Shown piece by piece: positions 8,062 to 16,590 of a DNA stretch of 64,000 nucleotides. The position numbers were made by a program, and so were the translations under genes. The notes under the pieces are model-generated. The model did no database searches, was not told where the DNA came from, and was given only the letters and a program-made list of their open reading frames with translations. Source of the DNA: Pseudomonas sp. Fl4BN1 (lineage in GTDB: Bacteria > Pseudomonadota > Gammaproteobacteria > Pseudomonadales > Pseudomonadaceae); assembly GCF_009908285.1 (NCBI RefSeq), contig NZ_JAAARM010000029.1:19942-83941 (forward strand), written 5' to 3'. Every line of letters begins with the position of its first letter. Positions within the stretch are counted from its first letter, which is position 1.

Positions 8062-9465
8062 GTGACCACCACCAACAAGGGTTTTGAAGCGATTTCCAAT
8101 CGCGAGCATGGCCTCAGGCGGCAGTTGACCGCCGGCCAGATGAGTATGATCGCCATCGGCGGGGCCATCGGCACCGGGCTGTTCATGGGCAGTGCCTACG
8201 CCATCGGCTATGCCGGGCCCAGCGTGCTGCTGAGCTATGCCATCGGCGCGCTGATCACCCTGCTGTTGATGGGCTGCCTGGCGGAAATGACCGTGGCCCA
8301 TTCCACTTCCGGCTCTTTCGGCGCTTATGCCGAGTTCTACGTCAGCCCGCTGGCCGGTTTCCTGGTGCGCTATGCCTACTGGGCGGCCATCGTGCTGGCG
8401 GTGGGCGCGGAGGTCACGGCCATTGCCATGTACATGAAGTACTGGTTCGCCAACGTCCCGGAATGGGTGTGGATCATCTCCTTCTCCAGTGTGCTGATCC
8501 TGCTCAACGCCATCAGCGTGAAGACCTTCGGCAACTTCGAGTACTGGTTCTCCACCATCAAGATCGCTGCCATCGTCGGCTTCATCATCCTTGCGGTGTA
8601 TGTGGTATTCGGCTCTGGCAACCCCGACTACGGGGTGCACAACTACAGCGCCCACGGCGGTTTCTTTCCCAACGGTTTCGAGGGCATGTGGATCGCGGTG
8701 ATCGTGTCGATCTTCAGCTACTTGAGCGTCGAGATGATCGCAGTGGCGGCCGGTGAGGCCGAGGATCCGCAGCGTGCGGTGAAGCAGGCCTTTCGCGCGA
8801 CCATCGTGCGTCTAGTGGTGTTCTACCTGCTGACCCTGGCGTTGATGCTGGCCATCGTGCCCTGGGTGCAGGCGGGCAAGGCCCAGAGCCCGTTTGTCAC
8901 GGTGATGCAGACCATCGGCATTCCCGGGGCCACCGGGGTGATGAACTTCGTGATCCTGATTGCCGCCCTGTCGGCGATGAACAGCCAGCTCTACATCACC
9001 ACGCGGATGATGTTCAGCCTGTCCCGCGCCGGCTACGCACCCAAGTCGATGGGGGCCTTGAGCAAGAGCGGGATTCCGCTGAATGCCTTGCTGCTGTCCA
9101 GCTCCGGCATCGGCCTGGCGACCCTGATCAACGTGCTGTACCCGGAAAGTTCATTCACCCTGATGATGGCGATCTCGATGTTCGGCGCGATCTTCACCTG
9201 GTTCATGATCTTCCTCACCCACTACTGTTTCCGCCGTTATCACCAACGTCACGGCGAGCAGCAGCTGTCGTTCCGCATGCGCCTGTTTCCCTACAGCACC
9301 CTGCTGGGGCTGGTGCTGATGGGCGCGGTGATGATCACCACCTTTTTCACCGACGCGTTCAGGATGACCCTGGTGTTCGGGGTGCCGTTCCTGCTGTTGC
9401 TGACCCTGGTCTACTACCTGTGCTTTCGTAAGCCGAGGACGGTCGCCGGATTGTCCGAGGTCTGA
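8062..9465 (+). CDS. Amino acid permease (APC family), probably tied to kynurenine/tryptophan use
   Basis: Inner-membrane permease of 467 aa with about 12 hydrophobic segments. It carries the amino acid permease signature IAIGGAIGTGLFMGSAYAIG near the N-terminus and VEMIAVAAGEAEDPQRAV in the middle. It starts at GTG, with AAAGAGG 5-12 bp upstream. It lies 130 bp downstream of kynU on the same strand, so import of kynurenine, tryptophan or a related amino acid is a reasonable guess. It is clearly different from the AroP-type permease at the start of the window. No substrate-defining feature can be read. Confidence 0.8.
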   Translation: MTTTNKGFEAISNREHGLRRQLTAGQMSMIAIGGAIGTGLFMGSAYAIGYAGPSVLLSYAIGALITLLLMGCLAEMTVAHSTSGSFGAYAEFYVSPLAGFLVRYAYWAAIVLAVGAEVTAIAMYMKYWFANVPEWVWIISFSSVLILLNAISVKTFGNFEYWFSTIKIAAIVGFIILAVYVVFGSGNPDYGVHNYSAHGGFFPNGFEGMWIAVIVSIFSYLSVEMIAVAAGEAEDPQRAVKQAFRATIVRLVVFYLLTLALMLAIVPWVQAGKAQSPFVTVMQTIGIPGATGVMNFVILIAALSAMNSQLYITTRMMFSLSRAGYAPKSMGALSKSGIPLNALLLSSSGIGLATLINVLYPESSFTLMMAISMFGAIFTWFMIFLTHYCFRRYHQRHGEQQLSFRMRLFPYSTLLGLVLMGAVMITTFFTDAFRMTLVFGVPFLLLLTLVYYLCFRKPRTVAGLSEV

Positions 9466-9497
9466 GGCCACGCCTCCCGGATGTCCAGCAGCTTGGC

Positions 9498-10066
9498 GTG
9501 TTCTCGTACGTATCGGTGGAGGCCCGTGTACCGGCCGATCACCCCATTCGTAAGCTTCGCATCCTGGTCGATACGATTCTCCGCGAGCTGAACGATCTGC
9601 TGGACACCCGCTATGCGGACGCTGGGCGGCCGTCGATTCCGCCGGAGCGGATTCTCCGGGCATCGCTGTTGCAGGTTGTGTATAGCGTGCGTAGTGAGCG
9701 ACTGCTGATGGAACAGATGGACTACAACCTGCTGTTCCGTTGGTGCGTTGGGCTCAACGTGAACGACTCGGTGTGGGACCACTCCACGTTCTCGTTCAAC
9801 CGGGATCGGTTGTTCGATGGCGAGATTGCGCAACGGTTCTTTGAGCATTCGGTGCTGTTAGCGCGGATGCGTGAGCTGGTCAGCGACGAGCACTTCTCGG
9901 TCGATGGCACGCTGTTGGAGGCATGGGCCTCGCATAAGAGCTTCCGGCGCAAGGAGGGTGGTTAGGTCTCGCCACCGTGCGAGGCTGGGTCACCTGGGGC
10001 TTTGCGGCTTACAATGTGATCCGCCTGGGCGGAATCGCTGGGTGGTGGCAGCCATCCGCGACTTGA
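9498..10066 (+). pseudogene. Internally deleted IS5-family transposase remnant
   Basis: The first 155 codons encode the N-terminal part of an IS5-type transposase (VPADHPIRKL, DAGRPSIPPERILRASLL, VWDHSTFSFNRDRLF, then the first catalytic Asp in FSVDGTLLEAWAS) and run into a stop at 9965. The C-terminal end of the same kind of transposase appears in another frame at 9968-10066 (LATVRGWVTWGFAAYNVIRL). The middle, which would hold the remaining catalytic residues, is missing. No initiation codon with a ribosome binding site is visible at the 5' end, and no intact terminal inverted repeats were recognised. It is a dead relic. Confidence 0.8.
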
Positions 10067-10136
10067 GTTGTGGTGAGTGTCACGCTTGCGCCGAACGAGC
10101 TGACTTGAAAATCGAAAGCCTTCAAAGGAGCTGCGC

Positions 10137-10364
10137 ATGACAAATTGGCAACGTGGTGACTTAGTCGAGCTAGACGGCCTTCTTGCGGTCGTGGTCGGCA
10201 TTGAGGGGGATCCAAATGTCCCCGAGGAGCACATCGCAGTTTGGTTTGGTGCCCCAAGTTGCATCCGAACGTCCAAGGGCGGAGCTGGTGGAGCGAGTCC
10301 GGAGGTTTGGACGGTGCCAGCGGACTTGTTCGTGCGAGCCGCTGAGCCTGATTGGCGTCACTGA
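10137..10364 (+). CDS. Small conserved hypothetical protein (75 aa)
   Basis: A 75-residue soluble protein with a strong ribosome binding site (AAAGGAGCTGCGC before ATG). The sequence begins MTNWQRGDLVELDGLLAVVV, contains VPEEHIAVWFG, and ends with a VWTVPADLFVRAAEPDW segment. It looks like a small beta-rich SH3-like fold, but I do not recognise a named family. It sits directly behind the transposase relic and may have arrived with it. Convergent with the MerR gene. The good translation signal and lack of overlap support a real gene. Confidence 0.6.
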   Translation: MTNWQRGDLVELDGLLAVVVGIEGDPNVPEEHIAVWFGAPSCIRTSKGGAGGASPEVWTVPADLFVRAAEPDWRH

Positions 10365-10416
10365 TAATTGAATTTTCTATCGGAATGCATTTTTCTGCTC
10401 CTTTCTCAACGACCTG

Positions 10417-10788
10417 CTAGAGGCTGCCCAGGGGGCACTCCTCGCGGGCTTGTTGCAGGCTGGTCTCGAAGATTTCGAGCCGGCCCTGCAACTGCTGCAA
10501 GTCATCGATCTGCTGTTGCAGTTCGCGCTTCTTCTGCGCCAGGGCCGCCTGGGCCCGGTCCCAGGGAAAGGCCTGCCCCTTGTGGGTGACGAACACCTGC
10601 TGCAATTCCTTGAGCTTGAAACCCAGTTGCTGGGCGCACTTGATGAACATCAGTTGCTCGACGCTCTGGGCGTCATAGAGCCGGTAGCGACCCTGGCGGG
10701 GCGCCTCGGGCAAGAGGCCGATAGCCTCGTAATGGCGGATGCTCTTGATGGTGGTTCCGGACAGTTGCGCGGCTTGGCCGATGTACAT
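10417..10788 (-). CDS. MerR-family transcriptional regulator
   Basis: Regulator of 123 aa. The MerR winged-HTH at residues 1-70 has MYIGQAAQLSGTTIKSIRHYE and RYRLYDAQSVEQLMFIK. A coiled coil follows (about residues 80-115, rich in Q, E and L). The effector domain is minimal, with one C-terminal cysteine (REECPLGSL). The frame is open upstream to 10884, but the ATG at 10788 has AAAAGGAG before it and begins the HTH. It lies 59 bp downstream of the flavodoxin-fold oxidoreductase gene on the same strand and most likely controls it. Confidence 0.85.
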   Translation of the reverse strand: MYIGQAAQLSGTTIKSIRHYEAIGLLPEAPRQGRYRLYDAQSVEQLMFIKCAQQLGFKLKELQQVFVTHKGQAFPWDRAQAALAQKKRELQQQIDDLQQLQGRLEIFETSLQQAREECPLGSL

Positions 10789-10847
10789 GAAAACTCCTTT
10801 TCGGTACCGGGTGGCGGGCAGACAGCGTTGCGCATTATCCGGCGGAT

Positions 10848-11423
10848 TCACTGCCTGGCAAGGTACTGCGCCTGCATCAGCCAATCGGCCTTGCGTTCTT
10901 CACTGGCGTCCAGCACCGGACCAAAGGTCAGGGTACGCAACGGCTTGATGCCACAGAAGGCCAGGGTGGTGCGGCGCATCTGCTGCAGGCCGGGCATGCG
11001 GTAGAACCAGCGGAAGTACCAGGGCGGGGTGTCCATGGTCACCAGCAGGTGGGCGGTGCGGCCCTTGAGCAGTTGTTCCGGGAAGGCTTTGCCGGGGCGG
11101 TACTTGAAGGCGAAGCCCGGCAGCAGCACACGGTCGAGAAAACCCTTCATCAGCGCCGGAATGCCGCCCCACCAGATGGGGAAGACCCAGGTCAGGTGCT
11201 CGGCCCAGAGGATGTCAGCCTGGGCCCGCTGCAGGTCTTCTTCCAGGGGCTGGATCTGACGATAGCCTTCACGCAGCACCGGATCGAAGTGCAGGTCGCC
11301 GAGCCTGAGCTGGCGCACTTCATGACCGGCGTCCTGCGCCGCCTTCATGTAGCGCTCGCTCAATGCCGCGCACAGGCTGTGGCGCGAAGGGTGGCCGAGA
11401 ATCACCAGGATGCGTTTGCTCAT
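10848..11423 (-). CDS. NAD(P)H:quinone oxidoreductase of the flavodoxin-fold family
   Basis: Protein of 191 aa with a flavodoxin-2 fold: the N-terminal phosphate-binding loop ILVILGHPSRHSLCAALSE and the FMN/FAD-contacting WVFPIWWGGIPALMKGFLDRV. This matches KefF/MdaB/NQO-type two-electron reductases of quinones or electrophiles. The ATG at 11423 follows AAGGACC and starts the flavodoxin motif; the longer frame to 11549 is not supported. It is cotranscribed with, or just upstream of, the MerR gene, suggesting inducible protection against electrophiles or quinones. Confidence 0.8.
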   Translation of the reverse strand: MSKRILVILGHPSRHSLCAALSERYMKAAQDAGHEVRQLRLGDLHFDPVLREGYRQIQPLEEDLQRAQADILWAEHLTWVFPIWWGGIPALMKGFLDRVLLPGFAFKYRPGKAFPEQLLKGRTAHLLVTMDTPPWYFRWFYRMPGLQQMRRTTLAFCGIKPLRTLTFGPVLDASEERKADWLMQAQYLARQ

Positions 11424-11479
11424 TGCCGTGGTCCTTGAGGAACAAACCCCAAGGCTAAGGTCTGCCCCTAAGGGGAGAG

Positions 11480-12364
11480 TCAAGGTGCCTGCAGTGCCAG
11501 GCACAAGCTCTGGGCATACAGCGGCAGGCCCTCGAAGTCGCGGGCGCACAGCAGCAGCAGCCGGCGCCGGGCCCAGGCCTCACTCAAGGGCCGGGATTGC
11601 AGCGCCAGGTGCGGGTTGCGCTGCAGCGCGGCCAGGGGCACCACTGCCAGCCCGGCACCACGGGCCACCATGCGCAGCAGGGCATCGAAACCCTCGGCGC
11701 GAATCCGCAACTGCATGCGTCGGCCCAGGTGCAGGGCCTGCTCTTCCAGGTACACCGCCAGGGCGCTGTGGCTGGCGAGGCCGACGTAGTCATGGGCCAG
11801 GGTGTCGCTGAAACTCGGGCTCGGTTGGCTGCTCAGGGCATGTTCCCGGGGCATCACCAGCACCAGGGGATCGTCGCGAAACGGGCGGGTCATCAGCCCC
11901 TGGGTGTCCACGGCGTCGGAGACGATGCCCAGCTCCGCCGCGCCCTGGCGCAGGGCGTGGGTAATGCGCTGGCTGGGCAGTTCCTGCAGGTCGATATCCA
12001 CATGGGGCTGGCTGTGCAGGAAGTCCGCCAGCACCTCCGGCAGGTACTCGCTCAGGGCAGTGGTATTGCACAGCAGGCGCACCTGGCCCTTGACCCCCTT
12101 GGCGTACTCGGCGAGGTCCTGTTGCAGGTGGTCGGCGTACAGCAGCAGGGTCCGGGCGTGCTGGGCCAGGGCCTGGCCGGCGGCGGTCGGGCTGACGCCC
12201 CGGCGTCCGCGCTGGAGAAACGCGATGCCCAGCGAGGCTTCCATGGCGCGGATTCTGGCGCTGGCGGCGGCCAGGGACAGATGGCTGCGAGTGGCGCCGG
12301 CGGTGATATTGCCGGCCTCGAGAATGTTCAGGTACAGCCGCAGGTCGATCAGATCGAAGTGCAT
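11480..12364 (-). CDS. LysR-family transcriptional regulator
   Basis: LysR-type regulator of 294 aa. The N-terminal winged HTH (FDLIDLRLYLNILEAGNITAG, then LSLAAASARIRAMEASLG) is followed by a periplasmic-binding-protein-like effector domain. The start ATG at 12364 has GGGAGG upstream, and the open frame beyond it merely runs through the REP array. It is separated from the divergent TauE/SafE-type gene at 13109 by the 612-bp REP array. That gene is a likely target, but the effector is unknown. Confidence 0.85.
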   Translation of the reverse strand: MHFDLIDLRLYLNILEAGNITAGATRSHLSLAAASARIRAMEASLGIAFLQRGRRGVSPTAAGQALAQHARTLLLYADHLQQDLAEYAKGVKGQVRLLCNTTALSEYLPEVLADFLHSQPHVDIDLQELPSQRITHALRQGAAELGIVSDAVDTQGLMTRPFRDDPLVLVMPREHALSSQPSPSFSDTLAHDYVGLASHSALAVYLEEQALHLGRRMQLRIRAEGFDALLRMVARGAGLAVVPLAALQRNPHLALQSRPLSEAWARRRLLLLCARDFEGLPLYAQSLCLALQAP

Positions 12365-12392
12365 GGAGCCTCCCTCGGGGAACCGGGTCGGT

Positions 12393-13004
12393 GTAGGAGC
12401 CGGCTTGCCGGCGAAGGGGCCCTGAAGTTTTGCACAGGCCTTGGAAACGCCTTCGCTGGCAAGCCAGCTCCTACGGATGTATCGGCAATAGTTTTTTCGT
12501 AGGAGCCGGCTTGCCGGCGAAGGGGCCCTGGAGTTTTGCACAGGCCGTGGAAACGCCTTCGCTGGCAAGCCAGCTCCTACGGATGTATCGGCAATAGTTT
12601 TTTCGTAGGAGCCGGCTTGCCGGCGAAGGGGCCCTGGAGTTTTGCACAGGCCTTGGAAACGTCTTCGCTGGCAAGCCAGCTCCTACGGATGTATCGGTAA
12701 TAGTTTTTTCGTAGGAGCCGGCTTGCCGGCGAAGGGGCCCTGAAGTTTTGCACAGGCCTTGGAAACGCCTTCGCTGGCAAGCCAGCTCCTACGGATGTAT
12801 CGGCAATAGGTTTTTCGTAGGAGCCGGCTTGCCGGCGAAGGGGCCCTGGAGTTTTGCACAGGCCTTGGAAACGCCTTTGCTGGCAAGCCAGCTCCTACGG
12901 ATGTATCGGCAATAGGTTTTTCGTAGGAGCCGGCTTGCCGGCGAAGGGGCCCTGAAGTTTTGCGCAGGCCTTGGAAACGCCTTCGCTGGCAAGCCAGCTC
13001 CTAC
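12393..13004. repeat. Six tandem 106-bp REP-pair (BIME) units
   Basis: Units start at 12393, 12499, 12605, 12711, 12817 and 12923, an exact 106-bp period. Each unit is an 82-bp pair of inverted REP palindromes (GTAGGAGCCGGCTTGCCGGC opening, GGCAAGCCAGCTCCTAC closing) followed by a 24-bp spacer (GGATGTATCGGCAATAG and a T run). Units differ at a handful of positions, for example CCTGAAG against CCTGGAG. The array occupies nearly all of the 743 bp between the LysR gene and the TauE/SafE gene. Open frames running through it on the minus strand are repeat artefacts. Confidence 0.95.
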
Positions 13005-13108
13005 GGAGGTACGGGCAATAGGTTTTCGTATGTGCCTATTGCCTGGAAAGAGGCTGGCTCAGTATATGGCAGATTTTCAGCGTGGCGAGCAGGGCGCAGG
13101 ATAGGCCC

Positions 13109-13873
13109 ATGAACAGCTCACTCGCGTTTTATCAGAACCTCGGAATCACCCTGTCGCTGTTGGTGATCTGTACCTTTGTGCTGGCCGGCATGGTCAAGGG
13201 GGTGATCGGTCTCGGGCTGCCCACCATTGCCATGGGGCTGTTGGGGCTGGCTATGGCTCCGGCGCAGGCTGCAGCCTTGCTGATCATTCCGGCGACCCTG
13301 ACCAATCTCTGGCAACTGGCCTTTGGCGGGCATCTGCCGGCCTTGCTCAAGCGCCTGTGGCCGATGCTGCTGGCGATCTTGGTCGGCACCGGGGCCGGTT
13401 CCCTGTGGCTGGGGATCGATGGCGGGCATTGGGTGGTGCGGGGATTGGGTGCGGCCTTGTTGCTGTATGCCCTGAGCGGTCTGTTGTTGCCGACCCTGCG
13501 GGTGTCGGCGGCCCAGGAGCGCTGGCTGGCGCCGCTGTGCGGGCTGGTCACCGGAGTGATCACCTCTGCCACCGGGGTGTTCGTGATTCCGGCAGTGCCC
13601 TATCTGCAGGCCCTGGGTTTGAACAGGGATCAACTGGTGCAGGCCCTGGGCCTGTCGTTCACCGTCTCGACCCTGGCCCTGGCCGGCGGATTGCTCTGGC
13701 GCGGTGCCCTGGGTAGCGCCGAGCTGGGGGCTTCATTGCTGACCCTGGCCCCGGCGCTGTTGGGCATGTGGCTGGGGCAATGGCTGCGCCAGCGCATCAG
13801 TGCCTTGCTGTTCAAGCGGGCGTTCTTTATCGGCCTGGGCCTGCTGGGCGGGCATCTGTTGATCAGCGGCTAG
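13109..13873 (+). CDS. TauE/SafE-family membrane transporter
   Basis: Membrane protein of 254 aa with about eight hydrophobic segments. It has the TauE/SafE (sulfite exporter) pattern: N-terminal LAGMVKGVIGLGLPTIAMGLL and an internal repeat around GLVTGVITSATGVFVIPAVPYLQ. Members export sulfite, sulfoacetate or other organic anions. The ATG at 13109 is preferred over an in-frame ATG at 13082 because the first membrane segment begins shortly after it and GCAGGA lies upstream. It is divergent from a LysR gene. The substrate is unknown. Confidence 0.85.
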   Translation: MNSSLAFYQNLGITLSLLVICTFVLAGMVKGVIGLGLPTIAMGLLGLAMAPAQAAALLIIPATLTNLWQLAFGGHLPALLKRLWPMLLAILVGTGAGSLWLGIDGGHWVVRGLGAALLLYALSGLLLPTLRVSAAQERWLAPLCGLVTGVITSATGVFVIPAVPYLQALGLNRDQLVQALGLSFTVSTLALAGGLLWRGALGSAELGASLLTLAPALLGMWLGQWLRQRISALLFKRAFFIGLGLLGGHLLISG

Positions 13874-13882
13874 ACCTTCTGC

Positions 13883-14197
13883 TCAGCGGCCAGTTGCGGC
13901 CGGGCTGAGCATGTCGATGGCGCGGATCTCGAAGTCCTGCTGCAGATAGTCCATGCGGGCGTCGAGGAACTGCTGCATGTGCGGCAGGCTGGAGTGGATC
14001 TCCAGCGCCTCCGGCGAGGCCCAGACTTCATAGAAAATGAACAGGCTCGGGTCCTGCCGGTCCCGCAGCATGTGGTATTCGATGCAGCCTGCTTCGGCGC
14101 GACTGGCCGCAACGTGCCCGAGGAAGAAGGCTGCGAAAGCGTCGGCGCGCTCGGGACGGGTCTTGGCGTGAAGGATAAAGGCCTGGGGCGTGGACAT
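13883..14197 (-). CDS. Antibiotic biosynthesis monooxygenase (YgiN-like) domain protein
   Basis: A 104-aa dimeric alpha/beta-barrel ABM protein. The family pattern is visible as FILHAKTRPERADAFAAFF, EAGCIEYHMLRDRQDPSLF and YEVWASPEALEIHSSLPHM. In E. coli the related YgiN is a quinol monooxygenase encoded beside mdaB. Here an mdaB homologue is divergent, 203 bp away, which supports a shared quinone redox role. Convergent with the TauE/SafE gene, 9 bp away. Confidence 0.85.
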   Translation of the reverse strand: MSTPQAFILHAKTRPERADAFAAFFLGHVAASRAEAGCIEYHMLRDRQDPSLFIFYEVWASPEALEIHSSLPHMQQFLDARMDYLQQDFEIRAIDMLSPAATGR

Positions 14198-14400
14198 GCT
14201 GAAAGCACTCGCTGCGTTGGAAGGGAGTGAAAATTCTAAGGCAACAATCCGCTATCGATTCGTGCGTTTGAGTCAAATGTATTTTGAACAACCCGGGCTT
14301 ATTCTCCGGCCCTTGCCTGATTAACCTGCCGCCATCGTTTTCAATCTTCACAGCCCGCCGCCACCGATGCGCAACGGGTTGTTCCCGATGAGGCTGGATC

Positions 14401-14991
14401 ATGAAAAAAGTACTGCTGCTCAATGGCGCCAAACAGTTCGCCCACTCCGATGGCCGCTACAACGCGACCCTGCAGGATACCGCCCTGGCGGTGCTGGATC
14501 GTGGCGGCCTGGACGTCAAGGTCACCCACATCGATGCGGGTTACGACGTCCAGGAAGAAGTGGCGAAGTTTCTTTGGGCCGACGTGATCATCTACCAGAT
14601 GCCTGGCTGGTGGATGGGCGCGCCGTGGATCGTCAAGAAGTACATCGACGAAGTCTTCACCGAGGGCCACGGCAGCCTCTACGCCAGCGACGGCCGGACC
14701 CGTTCCGACGCTTCGCAGAAGTACGGCAGCGGCGGCTTGATCCAGGGCAAGCAGTACATGCTCTCGCTGACCTGGAACGCACCGCAGCAGGCTTTCGACG
14801 ACCCCAGCGACTTCTTCGAAGCCAAGGGCGTGGACGCGGTGTATTTCCCGTTCCACAAGGCCAATCAGTTCCTCGGCATGAGCGGCCTGCCGACCTTCCT
14901 CTGTGTCGACGTGATGAAGCGCCCGAACATCGAAGGCGACGTTCAGCGCTACGAAGAACACCTCAAGGCGGTGTTCAATCTCAAAGACTGA
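14401..14991 (+). CDS. mdaB: MdaB-type NADPH:quinone reductase
   Basis: Flavodoxin-fold FAD enzyme of 196 aa that reduces quinones by two electrons with NADPH. Visible motifs are KKVLLLNGAKQFAHSDGRYN at the N-terminus and VIIYQMPGWWMGAPWIVKKY (flavin site). The stretch HGSLYASDGRTRSDASQKYG, typical of MdaB, follows. The length matches the family. It is followed 75 bp later by a LysR gene on the same strand, a likely regulator, and is divergent from the YgiN-like gene. A role in quinone detoxification and oxidative stress is inferred from the family. Confidence 0.9.
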   Translation: MKKVLLLNGAKQFAHSDGRYNATLQDTALAVLDRGGLDVKVTHIDAGYDVQEEVAKFLWADVIIYQMPGWWMGAPWIVKKYIDEVFTEGHGSLYASDGRTRSDASQKYGSGGLIQGKQYMLSLTWNAPQQAFDDPSDFFEAKGVDAVYFPFHKANQFLGMSGLPTFLCVDVMKRPNIEGDVQRYEEHLKAVFNLKD

Positions 14992-15066
14992 ATCCGGCTA
15001 CTATTGAGTGCCTTGAAGCGGATCACTTGCTTTGTGGGTGCCATCCACTGCTGACAGAGGACTCAT

Positions 15067-15978
15067 GTGAAAGCCAGATCCGACGAATTGCAGGTCTTTG
15101 TCTGCGTCATCGAGTGCGGTTCGATTTCCGCCGCCGCCGAGCAATTGGCACAGACCCCTTCGGCGGTCAGCCGCACCTTGTCGCGGCTGGAGGCCAAGCT
15201 CGATACCACGTTGATCAACCGCACTACGCGGCGCATGGACCTGACCGAGGAGGGGCGCTATTTCTTCGAGCAGGCCAAGCTGATCCTTGATCAGATGGAT
15301 GAACTCGAAGAGCGGCTCTCCTCCCGCCAGCGCAATCCGTCAGGGCGCCTGCGGATCAATGCGGCGTCACCGTTCATGCTGCATGCCATCGTTCCTTATG
15401 TGGCCGAGTTCCGTCGCCTGTACCCGGATATCCAGTTGGAGCTCAACAGCAACGACCTGATCATCGACCTGCTGGAACAGAGCACCGACATTGCGATCCG
15501 TATCGGCGTGTTGGCGGATTCGACCCTGCATGCCCGCTCCCTGGGTTGCAGCCCGCTGCATATCCTTGCCAGCCCGGAGTACCTGGCCCGGCACGGAACA
15601 CCACAAAGCGTGGCGGAACTGGCCAACCACACACTCTTGGGGTTCACCCAGACCGAGACCCTCAACCATTGGCCGCTGCGCCATGTGCACGGCGACCGCT
15701 GGCAGATCCAGCCAGGCATCAGCGCCTCCAGCGGGGAAACCCTGCGGCACCTGGCGCTGGCGGGGCAAGGGATTGCCTGTCTCTCGCACTTCATGACCAT
15801 CGATGACATCCGCGCCGGGCAGCTGCAACCGGTGCTGGCCTCGTTCAACAGCGGCTATCGCCAGCCGATCAACGCGGTGTATTACCGCAACTCGCAACTG
15901 GCCCTGCGCATCCAGTGTTTCCTCGATTTCATCCAGGGCAAGCTGGCGGACTACGCCAACCCGGAGTTCCAGGGCTGA
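15067..15978 (+). CDS. LysR-family transcriptional regulator
   Basis: LysR regulator of 303 aa starting at GTG, with AGAGGA eight bases upstream. The HTH reads LQVFVCVIECGSISAAAEQL and SAVSRTLSRLEAKL, and the effector domain follows from residue 90 (GRLRINAASPFML). The subgroup resembles CrgA/AaeR-type regulators often found next to quinone or aldehyde reductases. The neighbouring mdaB gene is therefore the likeliest target. The effector is not known. Confidence 0.85.
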   Translation: MKARSDELQVFVCVIECGSISAAAEQLAQTPSAVSRTLSRLEAKLDTTLINRTTRRMDLTEEGRYFFEQAKLILDQMDELEERLSSRQRNPSGRLRINAASPFMLHAIVPYVAEFRRLYPDIQLELNSNDLIIDLLEQSTDIAIRIGVLADSTLHARSLGCSPLHILASPEYLARHGTPQSVAELANHTLLGFTQTETLNHWPLRHVHGDRWQIQPGISASSGETLRHLALAGQGIACLSHFMTIDDIRAGQLQPVLASFNSGYRQPINAVYYRNSQLALRIQCFLDFIQGKLADYANPEFQG

Positions 15979-16001
15979 CTCCCGCGCTTCCCCCTTCTAT
16001 T

Positions 16002-16447
16002 GCATGGGCCGGCTTGCCGGCGAAGGGGGCTTTGGATTTGGTTTCAGGCTTGAGAGCGCCTTCGCTGGCAAGCCAGCTCCTACAGTGAGCGAGTGCCGCG
16101 GATTGTTTGGCAACGCAGCCCTTGTAGGAGCCGGCTTGCCGGCGAAAGGGCCCTTGGATTTTGCTCCGGGCTTGGGAGCGTCTTCGCTGGCAAGCCAGCT
16201 CCTACAGTGAGTGCCGCGGATTGTTTTGGCAACGCAGCCCTTGTAGGAGCCGGCTTGCCGGCGAAGGGGGCCTTGGATTTGGCTTCGGGCTTGAGACCGC
16301 TTTCGCTGGCAAGCCAGCTCCTACAGTGAGGGAGTGCCGCGGATTGTTTTGGCAACGCAGCCCTTGTAGGAGCCGGCTTGCCGGCGAAGGGGGCCTTGGA
16401 TTTGGCTTCGGGCTTGAGAGCGCCTTCGCTGGCAAGCCAGCTCCTAC
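16002..16447. repeat. Four-unit REP-pair array
   Basis: REP pairs of the GCCGGCTTGCCGGCGAA / TCGCTGGCAAGCCAGC type start at about 16002 (first one degenerate), 16124, 16243 and 16366, a period of 119-123 bp. The spacers share AGTGCCGCGGATTG and CAACGCAGCCCTT. The spacer sequence differs from that of the 12.4-13.0 kb array, so the two arrays expanded independently. The rest of the 612-bp gap before ggt holds its promoter region, with nothing else recognised. Confidence 0.93.
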
Positions 16448-16590
16448 ACAACCCGATTCCCACACAAACCCGCGCCTGCATCACTCGGTGGTTGCAGGTT
16501 GGGACGGGCGTACCGCGATTGGCGATTGCTCAAACCTTGGCCCCGGGCCTAAGGTTCTTCCCGTTCGATAACAAGAAAAGGAAGGACCTT

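Noticed and set aside
12471..12992. Four overlapping 67-codon frames beginning MPAKAFPRP or close variants on the minus strand
   Set aside because: They are the same frame repeated through the 106-bp REP units and have no ribosome binding site; they reflect the repeat, not genes.
12393..13004. Regularly spaced repeats that could suggest a CRISPR array
   Set aside because: Both repeat and spacer are identical between units and the repeat is an inverted REP pair; CRISPR spacers would differ and no cas gene is near.
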